DNA of 11,190 bases, taken from the NCBI GenBank assembly GCA_002348045.1, contig DDYO01000016.1:1-11190 (forward strand), written 5' to 3'. The notes beneath the pieces are model-generated. The model made no database searches. It saw only the letters and a list, made by a program, of their open reading frames with translations, and was not told where the DNA came from. Positions 7,093-11,190 of the stretch are shown in pieces (the first letter of the stretch is position 1; the number at the start of each line of letters is the position of its first letter). The stretch comes from Anaerolineales bacterium UBA2232. Lineage in GTDB: Bacteria > Chloroflexota > Anaerolineae > UBA2200. Made by a program: the position numbers and the translations under genes.

Positions 7093-7217
7093 GATAAAAG
7101 TGGTTTAAATTGGCATAAAGAGAGCATAACAAGGAACTATAACCGTGACATAACCGCCCTGGCGAGCTTGCGGCGATAGGGCCCATCGGATCAAGTGGCA
7201 GAAGGGAGCGCGGACAC

Positions 7218-7246
7218 TTGACACAGAACAAATGTTCGTGTACAAT
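7218..7246 (+). promoter_or_regulatory. lexA promoter
   Basis: A perfect TTGACA (7218-7223) and TACAAT (7241-7246) are 17 bp apart. The SOS box lies inside the spacer, so bound LexA would block RNA polymerase: classic negative autoregulation. Transcription would start near 7253. Confidence 0.88.
7226..7237. promoter_or_regulatory. LexA (SOS) box, perfect palindrome
   Basis: GAACAAATGTTC is a perfect GAAC-N4-GTTC dyad, the operator class known for Gram-positive-type LexA. It sits between the -35 and -10 of the lexA promoter. The match, the position and the adjacent lexA gene support each other. Confidence 0.9.
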
Positions 7247-7287
7247 GTGGGTGAGCCCCCCGCAGTGGTGTCCAAGGAGGTTTCGAG

Positions 7288-7944
7288 ATGGAGTTGTCGG
7301 CAAGACAGGCTAACATGCTTCAGTTCATCCGCGAGTTCATCGACGAGAACGGATATCCGCCAACCATCAGAGAGATCGGCCAGGCTGCACGTATCTCATC
7401 TACGTCTGTGGTTAACTACAACCTGAACATCCTGCAGAACAAGGGTCATATTCTGCGCGATCGGGAGATATCGCGGGGCGTCAAGCTGGCTGACCGCGAT
7501 AAGGAGCCGCGGCGCTTCTCCGATCCTTTTGTCCTGCAGATACCGGTAGTTGGCTTCATCGTAGCGAGCGAGCCTGCACCCATCCCTGACGAGAACTTTT
7601 CTCCCTTGGCTGTGGATGAAACGATTGCTCTCACCCGCGACATTGTGCGCGAGAGAGGCCCTGTCTATGCGCTGCAGGTAAAGGGAGACTCGATGATCGA
7701 CGCCTTTATCTTTGATGGGGATATTGTCATCATGAAGCCGGAGGACAAGCCCAAGAACGGTGACTTGGTGGCTGCCTGGCTAAAGGCCGAGAAGGAGACT
7801 ACCCTCAAACGCTTCTTCTGGGAGGAAGCTAACCATCGCGTTCGATTGCAGCCAGCAAACCCCAGCTTGCAGCCTATCTACGTTCGCCCGTCGAACCTCC
7901 AGATACAAGGTAAGGTCATCGCCGTTATACGTCAATACGGATAG
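7288..7944 (+). CDS. lexA: SOS response repressor LexA (S24 peptidase family)
   Basis: This 218-residue protein starts at ATG 7288, behind AAGGAGG with an ideal spacer. Residues 1-66 form the LexA winged helix (opening MELSARQANMLQFI, recognition segment SSTSVVNYNLNILQ). The C-terminal half is the self-cleaving protease and dimer domain, with catalytic Ser135 (KGDSM) and Lys174 (TTLKRFF). LexA represses DNA-damage genes and cleaves itself when bound by RecA filaments. The expected cleavage region is VVGFIVASEPAP, so the scissile bond would be Ala93-Ser94 rather than the usual Ala-Gly. Its own promoter contains a perfect SOS box, and the next operon has two variant boxes. Length is close to the family's usual 200-230. 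Confidence 0.96.
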   Translation: MELSARQANMLQFIREFIDENGYPPTIREIGQAARISSTSVVNYNLNILQNKGHILRDREISRGVKLADRDKEPRRFSDPFVLQIPVVGFIVASEPAPIPDENFSPLAVDETIALTRDIVRERGPVYALQVKGDSMIDAFIFDGDIVIMKPEDKPKNGDLVAAWLKAEKETTLKRFFWEEANHRVRLQPANPSLQPIYVRPSNLQIQGKVIAVIRQYG

Positions 7945-7986
7945 AGGAATCGCTCTTGATTGGTCCATTTGCCCTGTGCTAGCCTC

Positions 7987-8015
7987 TTGACAAAATAGCA
8001 CAAATGTTCTATACT
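7987..8015 (+). promoter_or_regulatory. Promoter of the FtsK-like operon
   Basis: A perfect TTGACA (7987-7992) and TATACT (8010-8015) are 17 bp apart, giving a start near 8022 and a leader of about 35 nt. Two LexA-like boxes overlap the spacer/-10 and the transcription start, so this promoter is probably SOS-repressed. It begins 42 bp after the lexA stop, with no terminator seen between, so lexA read-through may also contribute. Confidence 0.88.
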
Positions 8016-8037
8016 CAGAAATAGAACAGACGTGCTA
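7996..8037. promoter_or_regulatory. Paired, inverted LexA-like operators
   Basis: Two 16-bp elements are inverted copies of TAGCAC-N4-GTTCTA: one at 7996-8011 on the plus strand and one at 8022-8037 on the minus strand, with a 10-bp spacer. The 12-bp cores, GCACAAATGTTC (7998-8009) and GAACAGACGTGC (8024-8035), each differ from GAAC-N4-GTTC at one base. The first core differs at only one position from the box in front of lexA. Their centres are 26 bp apart and flank the -10. Use by LexA is inferred from similarity, position and proximity. Confidence 0.75.
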
Positions 8038-8056
8038 TGCATCAGGAGGCTTTACG

Positions 8057-9130
8057 TTGCACAGTGGACTTGAAGCCCAGGCTCAATGTATCGAGACATT
8101 GCTGGCCAGTCATCGAATACCATCCCAGGTGCTGGGTGGCACGGTTACTCCCCGTTGGATTCGCTTCCAAGTGGTTACCCGGCTGGGAGTTCGGCTCAAC
8201 CAGGTTTCGGGCCTCAGCGAGGAACTGGCCCTCTCGTTGGCTGCTCCCTCCTGCCGGGTGGTCCGCGAGAATGGTGCCCTGCACATCGAGATCCCGCGGC
8301 CTGAACCAGCCAGCGTCTCATTACTCGGTTTGCACCGCCGCCTGGATGATTCACTGCCTGGTTGTGCCCCTGTGTTGGGGATTGACGAAGGCGGAACACC
8401 TCTCTTGCTCAACCTGTCCAGCCCAGATGTCGCTCACGTGCTTGTGTGCGGAACCACTGGCTCCGGAAAGACCGCACTGGCCAGGAGCATGGCCCTTTCG
8501 CTTGCTCTCAACAACTCACAACGGCTGATGCAGTTATTGCTGATTGATCCCAAGGGGCGCGGGTTTTCTTGTCTGGCCGATGTTCCCCACCTACTGACTC
8601 GTCCTCTTGGCAACCTCGCGGATGCTGTGAAGCAGCTAGCCGGACTGGTGGATGAGATGGAGCGCCGGGATGTCAACGGGATCAGCTCTCCGAAGGTGGT
8701 GGTCTTTATCGATGAGTTTGCCGACCTTCTGCTGACCGGGGGCAGGGAATTGGTGGCAATTATGGCTCGCTTGTCGCAACGCGGGCGCGAAGCTGGGATC
8801 CATCTGGTTGCCTGTATTCAGAAGCCAACCACCGCGGTGATGGGCTCTCTAGTCAGGGCCAATTTCCCGGCGCGCCTGGTTGGATCAGTTACTTGCCCCG
8901 AAGAAGCGCGTTTGGCTGCCGGGCTTGCAGGCACCGGGGCAGAACGACTGCAAGGGCATGGGGACTTTATTCTGGTGCTCAAGGGTCAGTGCACGCGCTT
9001 CAGCGCCGCCTTCGTATCAGTGGCAGATGCCCAGAGGGCAGTGCGTGATCTGGACCCGGCGCCGCGAGCGCTTGTCCGCAGGCCCCGCACAGCGGATACG
9101 ACACGAGCGGCTGATCAGTCATCTGGCTAG
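8057..9130 (+). CDS. Soluble minimal FtsK/SpoIIIE-type DNA translocase, probably LexA-regulated
   Basis: This 357-residue protein starts with TTG at 8057, chosen because AGGAGG (8044-8049) lies 7 nt upstream and no other start fits. Residues about 1-80 match the FtsK alpha/beta region (FQVVTRLGVRLNQVSGLSEELALSLAAPS in register with it). Residues about 105-330 form the RecA-like motor, with Walker A GTTGSGKT (132-139), Walker B VVVFIDE (214-220), the REAGIHLV segment (244-251) and IQKP (254-257) in place of the usual QRP. It lacks the FtsK membrane domain, the Pro/Gln linker and the gamma (KOPS-reading) winged helix. It is therefore a stand-alone hexameric DNA pump or a related ATPase. It heads an operon with a small membrane protein and an 81-aa protein. 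Conjugative or other DNA-transfer ATPases of the HerA/FtsK class are an alternative reading. Confidence 0.88.
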   Translation: MHSGLEAQAQCIETLLASHRIPSQVLGGTVTPRWIRFQVVTRLGVRLNQVSGLSEELALSLAAPSCRVVRENGALHIEIPRPEPASVSLLGLHRRLDDSLPGCAPVLGIDEGGTPLLLNLSSPDVAHVLVCGTTGSGKTALARSMALSLALNNSQRLMQLLLIDPKGRGFSCLADVPHLLTRPLGNLADAVKQLAGLVDEMERRDVNGISSPKVVVFIDEFADLLLTGGRELVAIMARLSQRGREAGIHLVACIQKPTTAVMGSLVRANFPARLVGSVTCPEEARLAAGLAGTGAERLQGHGDFILVLKGQCTRFSAAFVSVADAQRAVRDLDPAPRALVRRPRTADTTRAADQSSG

Positions 9131-9166
9131 GTACTGAGCCGAGAGTTTACTGAGAGGAGACAGATA

Positions 9167-9523
9167 ATGTCCAAGGTCTTCGTGGTCATGGCGATCGCCT
9201 TTGCAGTCATCCTGGCAGCGGTTATGGGTCTACGCATGAGCGATGATGCCATATCGGTGGTCGTCGGAGTCTTTTGTGGTGCAGCGGCCGGCATTCCAAT
9301 GAGCCTGCTGCTGCTTGCGGTTCTCGGCCGCAGGCAGAACCCCAATGAGGAAATGTATTCGAGGGGAATGGGAGCGCATTCAAGAACGTATCCGCCGGTG
9401 GTGGTCATCCAGGGCGGACTGCCGTTATCAGGTTCTTTTGTTTCTCCTCACTACCCCGGACCTACGCCTTTGGTTCAAGCAGCCCCAAGGCGCTTCCGCG
9501 TTGTGGGAGAGGGCGAGGACTAG
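9167..9523 (+). CDS. Small two-TM membrane protein with Pro-rich tail, cotranscribed with FtsK-like gene
   Basis: The product has 118 residues from ATG 9167, preceded by GAGAGGAGA (a good ribosome binding site). Two hydrophobic helices (about 4-22 and 29-53) are joined by a short polar turn (RMSDDA). The remaining tail (about 55-118) is soluble and Pro/Gly-rich (YPPVVVIQGG, HYPGPTP) and ends in basic then acidic residues (RRFRVVGEGED). I do not recognise a named family. It begins 36 bp after the FtsK-like gene, which lacks membrane segments, and ends 4 bp before the next gene. That position suggests a membrane partner, but this is inference. Another open frame overlaps the second half (from 9315), but it has no ribosome binding site, and the frame used here has the clearer start. 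Confidence 0.78.
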   Translation: MSKVFVVMAIAFAVILAAVMGLRMSDDAISVVVGVFCGAAAGIPMSLLLLAVLGRRQNPNEEMYSRGMGAHSRTYPPVVVIQGGLPLSGSFVSPHYPGPTPLVQAAPRRFRVVGEGED

Positions 9524-9527
9524 GCAA

Positions 9528-9773
9528 ATGGAGATCAAGACCGGATGGTTGTGGTTTGACGACAGTCCACGATTGCCGCTTCAGGAGAAGGTGGGACGGG
9601 CCGCTCGGCGCTACCTGGAGCGGTTCGGTACGGCGCCCAATGTGTGCTATGTGCACCCGAAGACGTTAGACGGCTCGACCCCTGTGTCTGGGCTGGTACA
9701 GATCATCGAGTCGCGCACGATCCCGCCCAATCATTTCTGGTTGGGGGTCAAGGGATCCCAATCGGGCCGTTGA
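9528..9773 (+). CDS. 81-residue protein of unknown function
   Basis: I start this at ATG 9528, 4 bp after the stop of the membrane protein gene, with GAGG/AGG purines just upstream. The same frame is open further left, but the extension overlaps the previous gene and lacks a ribosome binding site. The sequence opens MEIKTGWLWFDDSP, continues through a basic helix (KVGRAARRYLERFG, about 21-34), then TAPNVCYVHP (about 35-44), and ends near HFWLGVKG. It has no membrane segment or catalytic motif that I recognise. It resembles small Chloroflexota hypotheticals in style, which is an impression, not a match. It is the last gene of the putative LexA-controlled operon, and an imperfect hairpin overlaps its stop codon. 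Confidence 0.75.
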   Translation: MEIKTGWLWFDDSPRLPLQEKVGRAARRYLERFGTAPNVCYVHPKTLDGSTPVSGLVQIIESRTIPPNHFWLGVKGSQSGR

Positions 9774-9798
9774 TGTCAGCCGCTGAGCATCGCGGCCC
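9764..9798. terminator. Imperfect hairpin between convergent genes, possible terminator
   Basis: GGGCCG (9764-9769) pairs with CGGCCC (9793-9798). Inside, GATG pairs with CATC and TCAG with CTGA, with small bulges and a 3-nt loop. It overlaps the stop of the 81-aa gene and lies 6 bp before the end of the response-regulator gene on the other strand. No U-tract follows on either strand, so it may slow polymerase or protect 3' ends rather than terminate by itself. Confidence 0.4.
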
Positions 9799-9803
9799 AG
9801 AGA

Positions 9804-10478
9804 TCAGGACTCGGCATCAAACCGGTAACCGACGCCTCGTACCGTGCGCAGGTGGTGGGGGCGGGCGGGACTTTCTTCGATCTTCCTGCGCAGCCAGCTG
9901 ACGTGCACCTGCAGGGTGCGCTTGTCCTCGATAAAGTCGGTGCTCCAGACTTCCTTCATAATGGCCTTGTGGGTGAGTACGCGCCCCGAGTTCCTCATGA
10001 ACATGCTCATGAGCAAGAATTCTTTCGGGGTCAGGTGCCATTGATGGTCGCCACGGGTCAGGATATGTGTCTGAAGGTCAAGGCCGAGGTTGCCAGCCTG
10101 CAGGTATCGGGGTGGGCGGGGCTTGCGCTTCCGCTGCGAGTTGACGCAGTTTTCCACAACAGCGAAGAGGTGGCGAAAGTCCAAGGGCTTGGTGAGGCAT
10201 TCGACCGAGTCCAACTTGTCCACATTCATCGGCGTGTCGCAAAGGACGATCATCGGTGCTGAGGTAATGTCCCGAAGGGAGAGGCAAAGGCCCGTCAGTT
10301 CAGGCTGCGCCGCGCCCCCGTCTAGCAGGACCACGCTTGGTAGGTGGCGCACCAGGTGGTCCATCGCCTGGCTGCGTTCAACCACTACCACGTCGTACCC
10401 TTTTTGCACCAGTCGCTTGTGGAGTAGATTGGCGACCAATCCCTGGTCCTCAGCGATGATGAGGATCTGTTTTGCCAT
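9804..10478 (-). CDS. OmpR/PhoB-type response regulator with atypical receiver
   Basis: This encodes 224 residues from ATG 10478 (MAKQILIIAEDQG). A longer open frame reaches 10649, but the promoter at 10569-10597 makes that start impossible. The receiver (1-112) keeps Glu10-Asp11, phospho-acceptor Asp53 (VVLLDGG) and Lys97 (LTKPLD). The beta4-alpha4 stretch between IVLCDT and LTKP is several residues shorter than usual, and the switch Thr/Ser position appears to be Cys80. The C-terminal domain (about 127-221) is a clear OmpR winged helix (HLTPKEFLLMSMFMRNSGRV, LQVHVSWLRRKIE, RTVRGVGYRF). No histidine kinase is adjacent, so it is an orphan here. Its targets are unknown; an inverted repeat at its own transcription start could be an autoregulatory site. 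Confidence 0.92.
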   Translation of the reverse strand: MAKQILIIAEDQGLVANLLHKRLVQKGYDVVVVERSQAMDHLVRHLPSVVLLDGGAAQPELTGLCLSLRDITSAPMIVLCDTPMNVDKLDSVECLTKPLDFRHLFAVVENCVNSQRKRKPRPPRYLQAGNLGLDLQTHILTRGDHQWHLTPKEFLLMSMFMRNSGRVLTHKAIMKEVWSTDFIEDKRTLQVHVSWLRRKIEESPARPHHLRTVRGVGYRFDAES

Positions 10479-10544
10479 CTGGCATGCTATCCTTGGCGTG
10501 CGGCAAGACGATGGAGTCGGCGGCGATGGGGTGATGATGATCGT

Positions 10545-10564
10545 ATGAGTTAGTCCCAACTCAT
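10545..10564. repeat. Inverted repeat over the response-regulator transcription start
   Basis: ATGAGTT (10545-10551) and AACTCAT (10558-10564) are perfect 7-bp inverted arms with a 6-nt centre. The predicted start of the minus-strand transcript (about 10562) falls inside it, so a bound protein would block transcription. OmpR-type regulators more often bind direct repeats, so the binder may be another protein. Confidence 0.5.
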
Positions 10565-10568
10565 CACC

Positions 10569-10597
10569 ATTATAGCACAGCGGGGTGTCGCTGGCAA
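10569..10597 (-). promoter_or_regulatory. Promoter of the response regulator
   Basis: On the minus strand TTGCCA (10592-10597) and TATAAT (10569-10574) are 17 bp apart, with TGC before the -10 (extended -10). Transcription would start near 10562, about 84 nt before the ATG. This is what fixes the start codon at 10478. Confidence 0.83.
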
Positions 10598-10635
10598 CTG
10601 CTACCTCCCAGTCGCGCACTGCCCTGTGCGTTGAA

Positions 10636-10664
10636 TTGACAAAGGCCACAAGGGTTGGTATGAT
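10636..10664 (+). promoter_or_regulatory. Promoter of the FtsB/DivIC-like gene
   Basis: A perfect TTGACA (10636-10641) and TATGAT (10659-10664) are 17 bp apart. Transcription would start near 10671, giving a leader of about 54 nt. It is divergent from the response-regulator promoter, with 38 bp between the two -35 elements. Confidence 0.85.
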
Positions 10665-10685
10665 TTACGCGGAGGGCAGCACTAG

Positions 10686-10709
10686 ATGGGACCTCCGTAT
10701 GGGGTCTGA
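10686..10709 (+). CDS. Possible 7-codon leader ORF (MGPPYGV) before the FtsB-like gene
   Basis: An ATG at 10686 opens a 7-codon ORF ending with TGA at 10707-10709, 15 nt before the FtsB-like ATG. GGAGGG (10671-10676) lies 9 nt upstream, but it would be at the extreme 5' end of the transcript. The Pro-Pro pair is of the type that can slow ribosomes without EF-P. It may be chance; no attenuator hairpin is obvious. Confidence 0.3.
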   Translation: MGPPYGV

Positions 10710-10724
10710 GAGGGAGGCCAGCCG

Positions 10725-11138
10725 ATGAAGGACGCAAGACGCGGCGTTCCCCTGGCGGCGACGGATATCCTGACGGTATTGGTTGCCTCAGCCGCCGTCT
10801 TCTTTGTGCTGGCCTTTGGGGCCAAGCTGGTAGAGGCATACCGACTCGAGAGGCAAAATGCTGTACTGGAGGCCGAGAAGGCCTCTCTGGAGTCGAGAAA
10901 ACAGACTTTGATAAACAACCTGGAATTCGTGGGCTCCGCGGCGTACGTCGAAAAGATTGCCCGTGAGCAATGGAAGTGGGCAAGGCCAGGCGACAAGCTG
11001 GTCATAACTACCTACCGTTACGTTCCGGCGTCCTCAGTCGGTGGGCCGTTTGGGGTCGGCGTTGGAGAGCAATCCGAGACGCAGCCGAGTTGGCTGAGCT
11101 GGCTCAGACGCTTGCGCAGTCTATTTGACTCATTGTGA
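10725..11138 (+). CDS. FtsB/DivIC-type septum formation initiator protein
   Basis: The 137-residue product starts at ATG 10725 behind GAGGGAGG. It has the family's layout: a short cytosolic N-terminus, one membrane helix (about 13-33), an extracytoplasmic coiled coil (about 38-66, RLERQNAVLEAEKASLESR) and the conserved post-coil segment YVEKIAREQWKWARPGDKLV (74-93). That segment matches the family's 'IEr-AREelgmv-PGE' pattern. FtsB/DivIC joins FtsL and FtsQ/DivIB in the divisome and relays the signal for septal wall synthesis. The last 40 residues are a Gly/Ser-rich tail ending in a basic Trp-Leu-rich stretch (SWLSWLRRLRSLF), which is longer than in Escherichia coli FtsB (about 103 aa). It has its own promoter. 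The call is firm at family level; the choice between FtsB and DivIC naming is not. Confidence 0.9.
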   Translation: MKDARRGVPLAATDILTVLVASAAVFFVLAFGAKLVEAYRLERQNAVLEAEKASLESRKQTLINNLEFVGSAAYVEKIAREQWKWARPGDKLVITTYRYVPASSVGGPFGVGVGEQSETQPSWLSWLRRLRSLFDSL

Positions 11139-11153
11139 ATTTTGGGGTATACT
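11125..11153 (+). promoter_or_regulatory. Promoter of the tRNA gene
   Basis: TTGACT (11125-11130) and TATACT (11148-11153) are 17 bp apart, giving a start near 11160, about 5 nt before the tRNA. The -35 lies inside the last codons of the FtsB-like gene. Confidence 0.8.
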
Positions 11154-11164
11154 GGTAATCACGA

Positions 11165-11190
11165 CGCGGGGTGGAGCAGCGGCAGCTCGT
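11165..11190 (+). tRNA. 5' end of a tRNA, probably initiator tRNA-Met, cut by the window edge
   Basis: The visible 26 nt give a complete 5' acceptor strand CGCGGGG (11165-11171), T8-G9, and a D arm with GAGC (11174-11177) pairing GCTC (11185-11188) around AGCGGCA. The first 15 bases equal those of Escherichia coli initiator tRNA-fMet. A 5' C is expected because bacterial initiators have an unpaired C1-A72. The anticodon lies outside the window, so the identity is inferred. Confidence 0.85.

Larger units (their letters stand above)
6984..7217. other. Divergent intergenic region between the PA14 gene and lexA
   Basis: The gap between the two genes is 304 bp. It holds the minus-strand PA14 promoter (7031-7059), an AT-rich inverted repeat (7071-7092) and, at its right end, the lexA promoter with SOS box (7218-7246). 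The stretch 7115-7217 shows nothing that I can identify. Confidence 0.6.

Noticed and set aside
9315..9527. N-terminal extension of the 81-aa protein, in a frame overlapping the two-TM gene
   Set aside because: There is no ribosome binding site at 9315, whereas the two-TM gene has a strong one and a coherent sequence to its stop; ATG 9528 fits operon spacing.
10550..10564. Four-codon upstream ORF (MSWD) in the response-regulator leader
   Set aside because: Its ATG lies at or before the predicted transcription start and no ribosome binding site could precede it.
10479..10649. Upstream start for the response regulator (57 extra residues)
   Set aside because: The extension runs through the TTGCCA-N17-TATAAT promoter, and the receiver fold begins exactly at MAKQILIIAE.
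1..11190. Mobile elements, CRISPR arrays, toxin-antitoxin or phage genes
   Set aside because: No transposase or integrase motif, no regularly spaced direct repeats and no terminal inverted repeats were seen; the window looks like ordinary core chromosome apart from the surface protein and the LexA-linked operon.

Overview
The window reads as a chromosomal segment of a moderately GC-rich bacterium, most likely a Chloroflexota (Anaerolineae-like) member. That guess rests on the style of the proteins: a secreted PA14/golvesin protein with a Thr-Pro linker, an SPFH/zinc-ribbon cluster, and small Chloroflexota-looking hypotheticals. No rRNA or other phylogenetic marker is present to prove it. I see no transposase, CRISPR array or phage gene. 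Promoters are unusually easy to read: six match the housekeeping sigma consensus with exactly 17-bp spacers.

Layout. (1) 1-1341, minus strand: a likely three-gene operon of a two-TM zinc-ribbon protein, a helical protein of unknown function, and the start of an SPFH-domain protein that runs off the left edge. This resembles the anchor plus SPFH part of the Bacillus ydjFGHI membrane-stress system. (2) 1573-4945, plus strand: rpsU (ribosomal protein S21) behind a near-consensus promoter, a 431-bp gap without a recognisable gene, then pgpH (7TM-HD cyclic-di-AMP phosphodiesterase family) and ybeY (rRNA-maturation endoribonuclease). A perfect 20-bp-arm bidirectional terminator closes this block. 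(3) 5019-6983, minus strand: a secreted protein with two PA14 domains, a golvesin-like domain and two C-terminal repeats. (4) 7218-9773, plus strand: lexA, with a perfect SOS box inside its own promoter. A second promoter follows, carrying two one-mismatch LexA boxes arranged as an inverted pair around its -10. It drives a probable three-gene operon: a soluble minimal FtsK/SpoIIIE motor, a small two-TM protein and an 81-aa unknown protein. (5) 9804-10478, minus strand: an orphan OmpR-type response regulator with an odd receiver. (6) 10636-11138, plus strand: an FtsB/DivIC-type division protein, preceded by a possible 7-codon leader ORF. (7) 11125-11190: a promoter and the 5' end of a tRNA, almost certainly initiator tRNA-Met, cut by the right edge.

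The most interesting unit is lexA plus the adjacent LexA-box-controlled operon. It suggests a DNA-damage-induced DNA translocase that lacks its own membrane anchor, is cotranscribed with a small membrane protein, and lies in the same window as a division gene. The operator architecture is read directly from the sequence; the function is inference.
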